A stretch of DNA of 64,000 nt from Sphagnum compactum. Taxonomy: Eukaryota > Bryophyta > Sphagnopsida > Sphagnales. The stretch covers positions 6,944,001 through 7,008,000 of the forward strand of contig OZ234500.1 of assembly GCA_965153455.1 (NCBI GenBank), given 5' to 3'. The first letter of the stretch is position 1, and each line of letters begins with the position of its first letter. Positions 34,055 to 44,895 of this stretch are shown one piece after another. The position numbers and the translations under genes were made by a program. The notes beneath the pieces were generated by a model. That model was not told where the DNA came from and did no database searches. It was given only the letters and a program-made list of their open reading frames with translations.

Positions 34055-35923
34055 GGGTGAACCCCTTGCGGGGAGGGAGGCAACAGCCCCATCAATCATT
34101 AGAAAAGTTGAGAAAGTACAAGGGGGGGAGCAGGCGCCACGAAATGGCAGCCTCGCCCTCCCCAAAGATGTGGCCGTGAAGCCATTCAGCCTTAAAGCCT
34201 TGCTCAATCCTATTCTAATTGTCTTGAGTCGTATTCTGGTTAAAGGATCTAATGGCTTTCCAGGTGGCCATGCCCACCTCCGCCGTAGCCTCCCAGGATT
34301 GGAGAAGAACCCTTTTGAGAGAGTATTGGCCATCGAAGTGCCTTCGGCATCTTTCAGACCAGAGGTAATAGAGCAGAAAGGTCCTGAGGATATCTAGAGG
34401 TTGTCGCTTGTAGGAGAACCCACCCGGGTGGTAGCTGTGGAGGTCCGGGGGGTCGTCCTTCTCCTCGAACACCGTCTCCCCAAGGAGAACGAAGGGCCAG
34501 GTGATGGAGAGGCGATTGGGCGCCTCCCATTCGCCCCAGACGCTGAGGAAGGCATTCCAGGCCTTCTAGGCGGGAGTGCATTCCATGAGGCAGTGACGGG
34601 CAGACTCCTGGAGTCCCTGGTCGCAGCCTTTGCAAGGGGCCTGAATCCCCATGGTCTGGAGCCAGGTGCCCACCGGCAGCCCGTTGTTGAGGGTCAGCCA
34701 GGTGAGCGCTCCAACCTTGCGGGGACGGGCATTGTGCCACATTCTGGCAATGGTCTGGGCGACCGTCGAGTTGCGAAGATTCAGGTCCTAGATGAAGGTG
34801 ATGATGCTGGGGGAGTGTTGCGTTTTCCTGGCGTTCTGGTACCCTCTTTTGGAAGAGTAACTGAAAAAGGGGGCGTTGCCCATGTTGCGCGTCGCTTGCT
34901 AGTGCCAGTCTCCAGGATCCCACGGGAGGTCAGAGATAAAGCCAGACTCAAAAATCCAATAGATTGGCGATTTCTTACCTGGCAGGAGCAGGTCCTTGGC
35001 AAGTCTGAACGGGTTCCATGGCCGTCTTAGGCGAGGACCCTGACAGGCGTGTACCCCTCCAGGGGGATGGTGATGCTGTGTGAGTTGGTAGCTTGAATGT
35101 GGCCAGCGTTGGACGATCTCTTGAATTCCTTGGCGCTGGCGGTGGTATGGTTTATATCGGTGATCTGATACACCCATTCCGGCAAGGTAATCTGGTCGGC
35201 TTCCCTTTTGCTGATCCAGTCCCCTACCAGCAGTTTGCTGTTGGAGGTGGCCGGGTCCTAGGGGATACTGGCAATGATTAGATCCCTGTTTAGTCTATTG
35301 CTGGGGCGGGAGCTCACTCCGAGAGCTAAGAGGTCTTTCTAGGTTTCCGCCACTGGGTCCCAGAAGTCTCCAACTCTGGAGTAGCCAGCGTTCGCGAGGG
35401 CATTACCCTCGCTCCTGCCACTGAGCCCTAGGGGTCTGCTGTTCTGGTTTGTTACGAGAGGATTGCCAAAGACCGGTTGTCTAAGCACTTCGGCAGCGTT
35501 GGTCGGCTCCGACTTGCTTAGTCCCGGTCTCACATTCATCCATGCACTGAGAATGCTCTTCCACATAGAAGTCGGAGGTCTCTTAAGCTTGGTGGCTGCA
35601 AACAGCCAATTGATGTCTCGCGTGGTTGGGCCCAGCCCGTGAACCGGAAGCATGACCTGGTTGGCCTTATGCCTCAGGAGCTCCTTCCAGGGTTCGCCCC
35701 CTGGTTCCAGCCCCCTCACGAGAAGTTTTGCTAATAGGGCCTCGGACTGGGTTTTTGGGTCAATAATCCCGAGCCTTCCATGTGAGGTTGGGAGAACGAG
35801 GGTCTCCCACTTAACCTTTGCCCTCGCATTATTGGCTTTTCCGCTCCATATGTAGTTCCTCACCACACCTCGGATCTGGCAGCACATCCTGGGGTTCGGG
35901 TTCCAGGTGGCCGCCAGGTACCA
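34055..35923 (-). mobile_element. 5'-truncated plant L1-type LINE
   Basis: Inserted into the 3' LTR on the minus strand with a perfect 14-bp target duplication. The protein remnant starts in the C-terminal part of the RT (35,918 downward: IRGVVRNYIWSG, AKVKWETLVLPTSHGRLGII) and continues through the connector to a zf-RVT domain. It ends at about 34,215 with a LLYYLWSERCRRHF tail. About 160 bp of 3' UTR follow. No poly(A) is present: the element ends in GGGGTTCACCC just inside a CCCC-GCAA-GGGG hairpin (34,062-34,073, minus strand). Truncation at the 5' end during target-primed reverse transcription explains the missing endonuclease and RT palm. Confidence 0.93.
34215..35920 (-). pseudogene. 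LINE ORF2 C-terminal remnant (RT end, zf-RVT)
   Basis: The reading needs several frame changes. 35,339-35,920 carries the RT C-terminus and connector (LLAKLLVRGLEPGGEPWKEL, TSMWKSILSAW). From about 34,990 down to 34,215 another frame carries DPGDWHWQ, then WHNARPRKVGALTWLTLNNG and LPVGTWLQTMGIQAPCKGC. After these come a GLQESARHCLMEC block and a stop inside the zf-RVT end, then the C-terminal WSERCRRHF segment. The paired C-x2-C and H-x3-C residues are those of the zf-RVT domain known from plant L1 elements. The large plus-strand ORF over 34,401-35,030 is only its antisense shadow. Confidence 0.85.
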
Positions 35924-35937
35924 GCGGTGAGACGCAG
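35924..35937. repeat. LINE target site duplication, right copy
   Basis: GCGGTGAGACGCAG, the second copy of the 14-bp duplication; LTR sequence resumes directly after it. Confidence 0.95.
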
Positions 35938-36255
35938 AGTATACTATATGGGGGAAGGTGGTGGCTTCCCCCGAGTCCGGGCCGTGGTGAGTCAAGTGAG
36001 TCCGAGTTAGCCCGTGGCTTGTCCCAACACCAAAAGGGTGCAGAATGAGTTCTAACCAACTTGGGGTTGGTTTTGATGCAGATTTGAGTAGATGAAATGA
36101 TTGTCCTCTTCCTAGTCTAATCCCGGGACTTCTAGCACGCCCCTCTACCCCTCTTTAATGTTGGAAGTCGGGAGCGGCCCCCAAGTCCCAACTTTCCACA
36201 ACTCCATATAGTTGAACCCTCAAATGGGTTCAACAAGGGACTTAGGAACGCGTCA

Positions 36256-36260
36256 GATTA
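36256..36260. repeat. Target site duplication GATTA, right
   Basis: Pairs with 27,383-27,387. Confidence 0.95.
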
Positions 36261-36459
36261 GGTAGGTGGATAATGAGTTTTAATTTCAATCTTTTGGGCT
36301 AGGAATACATTAAATGTGAATCGAACTCAAGTACTGTGTCAATTTCATGTGTCAAAAACAATAAAGTCTAAATGGGAGATGCCAAATAAAGGGATGAATC
36401 TTCTAGAAGATTTAAGGTGAATGGCATAATTTGATAGGCTACAAAGTTGATGAATGCAA

Positions 36460-36613
36460 CACTACAACAAAAGGTGTCCCTGTACACCAAGTGATTTCAC
36501 TGGATTTTGAGTGAATTCAGTGGTTGTAGTGAACGGGGACCAGTGAAGAAGTAGTGAATTCACTAGTCTAATGAACGAGGACTAGTGAACTGCACCCACA
36601 TCTTGTAGTAGTG
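36460..36613. mobile_element. CACTA-type MITE, copy 2
   Basis: It begins CACTACAACAAAAGGTG and ends TGTAGTAGTG, so both ends carry the CACTA terminus. Reverse-complemented, it aligns along its length with 22,885-23,022 apart from a ~16-bp length difference; shared blocks include GTGGGTGCAGTTCACTAGTC and ACTAGTGAATTCACT. The interior is made of many TTCACT/AGTGAA words. Non-autonomous, no coding sequence. Confidence 0.8.
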
Positions 36614-37065
36614 ATGATAAATGCTTAGAAGACCTAGACAAAAATAATGGATGAATCATTTACTTTACTATGTTACCTATCTCACTTCTTCATAAGTCAA
36701 TTTTACCCCAATTGCATCGATAGCTTTTTTAGTCTATTATAGTGTCTAGTTAGTTTCCCTTGCATTGGGTTTTAACAGTGTGGTAGTAGGCAAGTAACAT
36801 CAAACCACACTCATCAATGTCCAAAGCTAGCACCTCTAGGCAGCTTGGTCATAGAAAGGTTGAAGCTAGAGGTGTCATAGACAATGGAAAGGGTAGCAAT
36901 GTGGGTAATTGTTTATCTCAGTTCAATACCATTACTTTTGGTTTTTGGTGTACAACTTACAAACTACCTCTATTGAAATGTATTAGTCTTTCCTTGTTTT
37001 CTAGATAGACTGTATATTAGAAAACTAAATACTACTGGAGACCTAAAATACTACAGTAGTTTAAA
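36614..37065. other. Spacer, nothing recognised
   Basis: No gene; a 63-codon ORF at 36,817-37,008 has no recognisable feature. Confidence 0.4.
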
Positions 37066-37622
37066 GCATTTTTGCATTTTATGGTGATTCATTTTTTGTG
37101 TTCCACTGTAGTTTTTTGCAAAGTGTAGTGATTTGACATTCCATTGATATATGAAATATTCAATTTGTTTAAGATTGTGAACTTTAATAAAAAAAAACAT
37201 CTATATAATTTGTGCATGATAAATGTGCATACATTGTGTACTAATGGGCTTTTGAAGTGAAAACATATAGATTATCTTTAAATCCTATATTTCCATACAC
37301 ATGCAATTTTCAATATGATTTTATTCAAAATGTCTTATAAGGATTCATTATTAGATATATAAAATAAATTTAATCCACATAAATCCAAAATATTTACTAC
37401 AAAAAACCTTAACCAAAATATACGTATGGATGTTTGAATGACCATTTTTAGACCTTATTTTCTAAAGTCCATATGTGTTGGAGTGAATTTTTTTACTCTT
37501 GTAAAATGTATTTAAAAATGATGTATAATTAAGCTTTTGTTCACATTTAAAGATTAAAAAAATGAACTTTTAAAGAATGTTTTATATCCACCAAAAATGA
37601 ACCACTAGGACTTGCATTTACC
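37066..37622 (-). mobile_element. MITE family A, copy 4
   Basis: The right terminus, reverse-complemented, reads GGTAAATGCAAGTCCTAGTG followed by GTTCATTTTT, close to copy 5. The left terminus is more decayed (GCATTTTTGCATTTTATGG then TGATTCATTTTT). The interior shares 'tttttgcaaagtg', 'cttttgaagtgaaaacata' and 'tcttataaggattca' with copies 2 and 3. No target duplication seen. Confidence 0.7.
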
Positions 37623-40130
37623 TTCCTCCCAATCCAAACTTCTATTGCATTGGATAGACATCAACAAATTGGATCTCATGAACCACATTCACAACTTCAA
37701 AACTTGCCACTAGAATTAGAATTGTACGAACAATCAACATTCTCAATCCATCCCAACATCACGATCTAGATTTTGTTGCAACATTTACTTAGATAACTCT
37801 TCAAAGTAACACACTTTTATACCCTTTTTCACATAATCCATACCTTTACACAATACCCCATATTCTATCATGAACACACCAAACTCTCACATCAATCATT
37901 TCTTTCATAGATATTTGTTTGTCACAATTATTGGCAATGTTATCATTGCCATTTCCATAATCACAACCCAAGAATTCTCTTTCCAAAATCTCCTTGACAT
38001 CAAACAACATAATCTTTTGCTTTCCAAATGAAATTGATAAACAAAACCTTCAATGTGAAAATTTCCACAACAATACCATCAATTAGCCAAAAGCATATGC
38101 AAATTGTATATTTCAACTTCTCACATTGACATACTTGCAAACTGTCAAGGTTATTTGCAATAAACAAGCTCTCATCACATAGTTATCAAATTGACACACA
38201 TTACTTTAAAAGTGAAAATTTCAAATTTGAACTAGGTTCAAAGGTTTTTGAATTTTGAAAAAAAGTGCAAAATTGAAACCATAGGTTTAGAAATTTGAAG
38301 AATTAAGTTCAAACCCACACTTGGAGAAGCAATTGAAACTTTAGAAAGGGTCAAAATTGAGATTAGAGGTTTTTTCCAAAAGGAAGAACCAACCAACATT
38401 TGTTATAGTTAATACCCAATATTAGAGGCCACACCATATGTCATGATGTGAGGTATATGTATTCAAGAAATAGGATCATGGAACTCACATTGAAAATATA
38501 GTCCAATTGATGATGCAACCTTGCAAAACTTTATTTATAAACACACTACAAATTTTGAAAATGTACAAAGGAATAAGAAAAAGGAAAGGGGAAGATTTAC
38601 AGGATGTTTTAGTTCAAACTAGATGTCAAAATCTCTCCAAGTCAAAAACTAACTATTTGTAGTAGGTTGGCCATATTTCTCCATGTCAAAAACCGATTAC
38701 TTGCAATAGGTTAGTCACGGCAATGGGAGGTGTGTCCTAAAGGGATGGAAGTTGGGAAGTAGCTAGGCCTACAACTACTGCCCAACTTCAAGTGTAAGAT
38801 GTTTGCATCCCTTGCAATGTGATTAAAATTTTTTTATGAAGAAAAATAACCAAGACGTAAAGATGAAGGCCTTCTAGCCCTTTCAAGTTCCAAATGGCAT
38901 TGGCATAATCGTGTAAAAATATAACAACTTGTTTGTGTAGAGATCCAAATATCTCAATTGTTAAAGGGAGGAATTGATCAATGGGGTGTTAGTCATGATA
39001 GCTCCTTCTTTTGGCTTGAGCCACATTGAAGGTAGCAAATCCTCGAATTGTGCAAAATTGGGAAAGTAAATCCACTTACATTGGGTCGACAATGATAGTG
39101 TCAACTAGGGTGCGAATGCCATTTTTCGTAAGCACAATGTTGATTCGTTGACAAAAGGAGTTGAACATGATTGAAAGAAGTGCATGTAGTTATTCTCGTC
39201 CCATGTGAAAGCCGACATTTCGCACAATGGCAACAAAGGTGTCACAAATTGCATCATGGTTTCCAATATGTTTGTTACTATGAACACAACGTAAGAAGTG
39301 GCTACTTATAGGGTCGATGAGATGTGTGCACACACATCAATGGATACTTGTAATTGAGAAATGGGATAGTTCAAGTTGCATTCAAAACACTGTGAAAAAA
39401 ACTGAAAATCCAATTTGTTCCATAGTTTGACATTTGCTAAGTCCATGCCACAAGTCTTGATACAATTAGATGGGTGGTATATGTAAAATCTACAAACATT
39501 TGCTTAGTAGTGAGTTTTTGAAATGTTTTTGGGTGGTCACTTTTTTGGCAAAATAAAAATTTAAAAGATATAAGCTATCCCAAATTCTGTGTTATTATGA
39601 TTTTGTTTTGCCAGATGTTCTAGATTTTATTTTTTCTTTGGAGAAAACCTTGCCACATTTAGACATAGTTTCATTTAGTTTATCTCAGTGATATATAGAT
39701 ATGGAAAAGAGAAGATATTGTAGGAGATAAATGGAATGACATAGTTTTGGGTCAGTAACCTTTTCGCCAGTTTTCTGCACGTTGGACAAAACTTGATGCC
39801 AATTAATGCCAAATCATTTTGGAAAGATAACTAATGATGCGACATCAGATAACTGAAAGAAAAGAAAAACACTGCTGGGTAGGAATTTTTTTTAAAAAAA
39901 AAAAAACAACACAATATCTAGAAAAAAGAAAGAAAGAAAGCATAAATAAATACTCATTCTGACAAAACAAACAAACATTGGAAGAATGCAGTATGGACAG
40001 ACACCTGTAGGTGGTTAAGATAACGTGCATGTGTTGGAAGAGTGTATGTGTGTATGTGTGTGGGGGTTGGGGATTGGAATATTATTACAAGAAAGTGGTG
40101 CTATTACTTAAAGGTATTTTAAGTAATACA
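37623..40130. other. Intergenic, nothing recognised
   Basis: AT-rich at first, becoming more complex from about 39,600. No gene signature; a short minus ORF at 39,105-39,287 has no recognisable motif. Confidence 0.4.
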
Positions 40131-40135
40131 TTTAT

Positions 40136-40363
40136 TTGTTGTTCATTTGTGACACTTTGTTTGCACTTCTGCCATCTCCAGGAACCCAAGTAGACAACAA
40201 CAAAAATGTGACCTATAACCACCTCCTTGTCTCTGCCTTGGGGAGCTTTTCTTCTTTGTTTTCCTTTCCTTTTTCCACTTTTTGTTCATTTGTGAAGGTA
40301 CTTACTTTTTGTCTGGACTCATGACTTTCAGGAATCAGATGGGCAATGAAAATGTGATGTCTG
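40136..40363 (+). repeat. Duplicated block with splice-acceptor-like sequence
   Basis: 40,136-40,213 and 40,280-40,363 share, in order, TTGTTCATTTGTGA, a pyrimidine-rich stretch, CAGGAA and an AATGTGA block, with indels between. Each contains a polypyrimidine-AG resembling a plant 3' splice site. It looks like a tandem duplication of an intron/exon border. Confidence 0.5.
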
Positions 40364-40451
40364 GTGCTTCATGGGGGGAGGAGATGTCTAAAGAAAGCTC
40401 AAGTACTGATGATGGCAAAAGGGGACCCATTTGGAAAAGAAAAGAGAAATA
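40332..40451 (+). CDS. Possible terminal exon of an unknown gene
   Basis: After the acceptor-like sequence TGACTTTCAG (ending at 40,331) an open stretch of 39 codons runs to TAG at 40,449-40,451. It encodes a hydrophilic C-terminus (MGNENVMSGASWGEEMSKES followed by a Ser/Asp-rich turn and a basic WKRKEK end). Composition and complexity are more gene-like than the surroundings. No upstream exon was identified, so this is a weak prediction, and the family is not recognised. Confidence 0.3.
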
Positions 40452-40966
40452 GGGTATAATTGGCTTGTAACTTGCCAAAACATAAATAAACCCTTTGGCT
40501 TTCTTCTGTATATTTACATTAAAAAAGTTTTATACCCAAAAGTTGTACCCAAAATTCAATGCTCAGCTTATCTTGTCCTTTGCCAGAAGGATGGTGAAAT
40601 TGGGGAAATTTGTGCAGAATGTGGTGCTGGTTACTTTGTGACTGACAATCATCTGTTTGCATGCAGGATTTTTGCAAAAGACTAAACTGGCACTTTGGGT
40701 TGCAAGGGATAATAATAAGAGCAAAGCTTTTTCTACGGGCAGAGATTCTGGATGATTTCATTTCTTCAGCCTTAAGTCTGAGTGGATGCTGGGGCCTAGG
40801 TAGCAGCTTAATCCTTAAGGGACGGTGCCTTGTTGCTGCACAAAATCGACATATTTTGGAGAGACAGAAGAATACGCATGCAACATTTCTGTGCTTTTTT
40901 GGTAGAGAAATGAATGGTCTAAAACAGGTTTTTGTTGGTTTGGTTGTGGTTGTTGTTGGTGTGTGT
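40452..40966. other. Complex non-repeat sequence
   Basis: No recognised domain. Another AG...GT-framed open stretch near 40,585-40,669 reads with two close Cys pairs (EICAECGAGYFVTDNHLFAC) but cannot be tied to a gene. Confidence 0.3.
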
Positions 40967-41593
40967 GTTTTTTCAATTTTGTGATGTAGCCCAGGTTTAG
41001 GGTTGAGTGTTTAGAGTTTATCATCCACAAGAGGAATTAATTGGAATTTGGTCCACATCAGAGAGGAATGATAAATATAAGAATGTTGCTATATTTTGAT
41101 GAGCTGCTGCAACCCATTGTCTTAATAAATAGGGAGATTTCAGAAAAATTTCCCTCCAAATCTGGTGTCTTTTGGCACATTTTTTTTCACAAAAGTTCTT
41201 TGTATGAGTTGCACTTGGATTTTTCTTTGTCACCAAGTGGTGAAAATCCACCCCCCCAAAAAAAAACAGTGGTCTAACATGCTATAAAGATGCACTCAAC
41301 CTGAACAATGCCTATCTAATCGAACTATTGGATCTGTGTAATTTCACACTGTTGCAAAATTTTTGAAATCTTTTTGTTGCAAATTCAATGACTTTTTGAC
41401 AAAAAAAATCACTGAAATTTTCCCAAATTTTTTTTTTAATTCAAAACTTTTTGCCAAATTTCTATATGTGGTTCAAGTAGATAGCCTAAAAATTAGAAGG
41501 ATGTTGAAGATTTTCTGTTCATATTTTGTTCATAGCCAAAATTGGCTAAATTATGGATGATTACCACCTCAGCTACATCACAAAATTGAAAAA
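40967..41593. mobile_element. Inverted-repeat element, family B, copy 3
   Basis: The left arm (TTTTTTCAATTTTGTGATGT, AGC) and the right arm (GCTACATCACAAAATTGAAA) are perfect inverted complements over about 22 bp. Beyond this the arms stay related through ATCATCCA and CCAAAATTGGC-like blocks. It is 627 bp long and non-coding, with a C-rich spot near 41,250 like the 13.4-kb copy. No clear target duplication. Confidence 0.75.
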
Positions 41594-41944
41594 GTTCAAA
41601 ATTGCAGTGAAGGTGCGGCTAAAGCAAATCCAAAAACTAGAGGTGAGATTCCCCTGAAGATGAATTAAGGTGAGAAAACTAGTTGATCCCCTGTTTAGAT
41701 TTGTCCGGTGTACTGATTTCATGCTGACTTTTCATTTCGTCCCAAGTTTTGACAATACTAGAGCTACTAGTATGAAACCGTCATTTCATGCTACTGGCGC
41801 TCTGCCACGCAGTGTGATGACTTGGGGATGCCAATGGCTTGTCGGTCGAGTCTGCTGTTTTGCTTCTATTCTTATTAAAAAGGAACTTACTTTCCAGTGC
41901 GAGGCCACACATTGAAGGCCTGCAACCATCCACAAGGATGCTAC
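41594..41944. other. Spacer between elements
   Basis: No feature recognised except the left 8-bp target duplication GATGCTAC at 41,937-41,944. Confidence 0.5.
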
Positions 41945-42539
41945 CAGTGTTGGGCGGGTATAAAAATTTTAATACCCGTCAGGTCTGGGTATTTGAACAA
42001 ATTTCAGAATCAGAGAATCACCGGTTTTGGGTTTTGGAAAAAAATTCAGAATCAAAGAACCACTGGGTCTGGGTATTTGAAAAATCAGAATCAAAGAACC
42101 GCTTGTTCTGGTTATTCACAAAATCTCGAAGGACTGGTGGTTTTTCTGGGTGGTTTTTTCAAAAAAGTTGAGAACCATGGATATCCATCAGAATTGGGTA
42201 CATGATTTTTTGATAACCACGGTGTTATATATCAAAACCAAGTATTTGATTTGATTTTTTTTTTGGTGAAAATCACAGGTATCAAAACTAAGACCCACCC
42301 TGATATCCAGTGGGGGTTGGGTGCAGTTTCTAATAATCGGCCAACAACCAGTTTTTTATGGTTTAGTTTCTAAGGAATCGCCAGTTAAGTTGTTTGCTAA
42401 TTTTTGAAGCTTTCACAACTGTGGCTGTACATCGGAACCGGTTCTTTGATTCTTGTGAGAACCACAGCTATGAAATCTAAGAACCGCCCTCATACCCATC
42501 ACTGGGTCTACTACCCGTTTTAATAACCGTCCAACACTG
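41945..42539. mobile_element. Non-autonomous hAT element with 8-bp TSD
   Basis: 595 bp bounded by inverted termini CAGTGTTGGGCGG and CAGTGTTGGACGG (right end read in reverse), the CAGTG-type terminus of hAT elements. It is flanked by the perfect 8-bp direct repeat GATGCTAC at 41,937-41,944 and 42,540-42,547, the target-duplication length of hAT elements. The left terminus continues into a hairpin CGGGTAT-N10-ATACCCG. The interior is non-coding and built of repeated 'cagaatcaaagaacc'-type phrases. Decayed relatives lie at 23,023, 24,151 and 25,440. It would be mobilised only by a transposase supplied elsewhere. Confidence 0.9.
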
Positions 42540-42547
42540 GATGCTAC

Positions 42548-44858
42548 ACACTACGAGGACAGTCCACTTTTTTTTTTTCTTCTTCTTTCTTTTTCTTTTT
42601 TTCCTTTGGGGGGATACTTTAAGGTCCGCTTTTTATAGTCTTCTGAGAAGACTTTAGCTCTTGTCTTTTTTGGTGGTGGTGCTTTGTGCCAATCAATGGC
42701 ACCTGGGAATATTTTCTTTTTCAATTTCCAAGGTTGGTCCTAGTAGTGTGGTATGAGAATAAAAGGCTGAAAAAAGACAAGTACCCATCTCTCTAAATAA
42801 TAATGAGGTGGGTGGCAACTGGCAAGCAAGCATATACCTAATACCTATGTCTTTGGGAAAATGAACTCAAAACAACATGATGCTCAAGACCTACTTACAG
42901 CCCTCTACCCCATGTGGGGGATTGCCTTTTAATTTGGATGTTGAGAGGAGGAGTGAAAATGCTACACAATCGAAAGAGAGGTCATGTCCTAGAAAAAAGC
43001 ATGTTTGATTAGCCATGCCCAGCCAAAGTATAAGACAAATCCCAGGGAAATTTGGTGAACAACTCCATGCCACAACATTCTTCTCTAGTGAGTCTACCAT
43101 TCATAAACTATGGAGCAAAATAGGCTCAAACAATGAATTAGTGGGCTGAGTCTTTTCCCACACAACAATCATGAGGTTGAGTAGGGCTCAGAACTCAATC
43201 TTGCCTTGGAATTGAAAGAGTTCTTGGAACAAATGTTTTGGTTATATTTTGATCATAATAATTCCATTTCCTTTCACTGGTTTTACAAGTGTGGATGCCC
43301 AAAGGCTGAGACATGGCTATGTCAATTAGCCCCCTACTACACTCATTGTATAGACTGACCATTCACGATGGGTTTTGGGATTAGGGTTTAGGGTGAGTGT
43401 TGAGTCGAAAACGACTATCTGAACTACACCTTCTTTTTCGAATAAAATGTTGTTTCGAGCGGATGGATGTGGTCTCGAAACTTTGATGTAACAATATGAG
43501 GGAAGAAATGCTATCCAAGATTTGAAGATCAACGTATAGACACTTTGTTTGGTTATTAGTTCTCAAATTTGGCTCATGCTGTTCTTGTACTTTTCAATTA
43601 GACTTTTGTCCACATACAAAGGGTCCCTTTGGAAGCCAACTAAAAACTAAAATTGAAATTTGACTTTAGTTTACTTTCTAGATTTTTCACATTCAGGCCA
43701 CACCAATCTCACATAAGCATTGTATACATCAATTATAATCATATGTTGATGATTGGGTGTATTCCGTAGAAATTTGGAAACCACCCAAGTTTGTAAAATG
43801 CCGATAATTTGGAACTTCTTTAATGAATGGGTATTTGCACTGTTCTGATGACACGCCCTTTTCATAACAAAGCCAGAACGAAAGTCTATATGGGTTTGGT
43901 ACTCATGTCTCTTTCTTTGTTCATAAATTGTCTTATTTTGTGCCAAGATACAAGATATTAGAAAAAAAGCTTTAGTAATTTTGTTCCTGGGCCAACATGT
44001 AGGTGGAAAAAGAAAAGGTCATACTAGCCTTTGGAGGGATGGAAATTATTGGACTTGAACTGGTCATGCAGCATGCAGGAATATATCCAGCTGAGTTGAA
44101 AATAGTAGTCATTGTGAAAGAAGCCTTCCTAGACAGAACAACCCTTTGCCCTTACTCAATACGTTGTCAAAACCTTAATAGCAAAGGATAGGTTGACTAA
44201 ATCTTAATAGCGAAGGTTGCTTCTACAAGACTATGTATGTTCACACCAGTGTTGTTGGGACGGAACGTTCTCTACGTTTCAGATGAAGAGTCAGTGGGTA
44301 AGGTTCAAAAAACTGGAACAGAACGTTTTGTGATTCTGAAAATCGTCAACAAAATGATTTCAAAATTGTAAAAAACTGAAACCATAGTTTATCAAGAACA
44401 AAAGCTGCACCATACTGGTTCACTCTTCAGACCACACCAAGGCCTGTCTCATAACAATCAAAGATATCTCTTTAGCTTGATAACAGTGTTGTTGCACAAG
44501 GCTGATGACATGACAATGGATGTCCCATCCTGGGTTTAGCAGTATAGTGTCCATGTTGGTTAAAGGAAACCTAGGTGGGAGACAGAAAATCACAAGGTTG
44601 TTCACCAAATACAAGTGGGCTGTGACAGGAACAGTGGCAGAAGGTGACTATACAAAGGAGTTGGCTCAGGGCAATGGGACAAGTTTCTTGAAGATTTTGA
44701 CATTTTAAATTTTGAACAATTTAAGAAAGCTTTTTTCATCATGGTTTTTTGTTTTTTTTCCCTTCCTCAAAAAGTGTCGAGGCCACAAAGGCCACTCCCA
44801 TGTACATGATAGACCAAATTTTCAGACAGAGTAATTTATTTCCTATGGTGAATTTTCA

Positions 44859-44895
<37 letters not shown>

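Larger units (their letters stand above)
33548..36255 (+). repeat. 3' LTR (825 bp plus LINE insertion)
   Basis: Runs from TGTCGCAACC to ACGCGTCA. It is collinear with the 5' LTR except for the LINE at 34,055-35,923 and the 14-bp duplication that came with it. Total length 2,708 minus 1,869 minus 14 equals 825, the length of the 5' LTR. The differences from the 5' LTR are mostly transitions. Confidence 0.95.
27383..36260 (+). mobile_element. Full-length Ty3/gypsy chromovirus with nested LINE
   Basis: The element is bounded by the 5-bp target duplication GATTA (27,383-27,387 and 36,256-36,260). Both LTRs begin TGTCGCAACC and end CA. Internal order is PBS, gag, CCHC zinc knuckle, protease, RT, RNase H, integrase and chromodomain, then a PPT. 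Domain order and chromodomain place it in the plant chromoviruses; I do not assign the lineage (Tekay, Reina, CRM or Galadriel). The copy is inactive through an in-frame stop after gag, three frameshifts, a stop before the chromodomain and a substituted integrase active-site residue. A 1,869-bp LINE interrupts the 3' LTR. The element stands out as GC-richer than its surroundings. Confidence 0.97.

Noticed and set aside
34401-35030. A 209-codon plus-strand ORF
   Set aside because: It is antisense to the LINE zf-RVT/connector region; the minus strand carries the recognisable protein features.
44252-44400. CAGTGTTGTTGGGACGG as another hAT terminus
   Set aside because: No inverted partner or target duplication could be found downstream.
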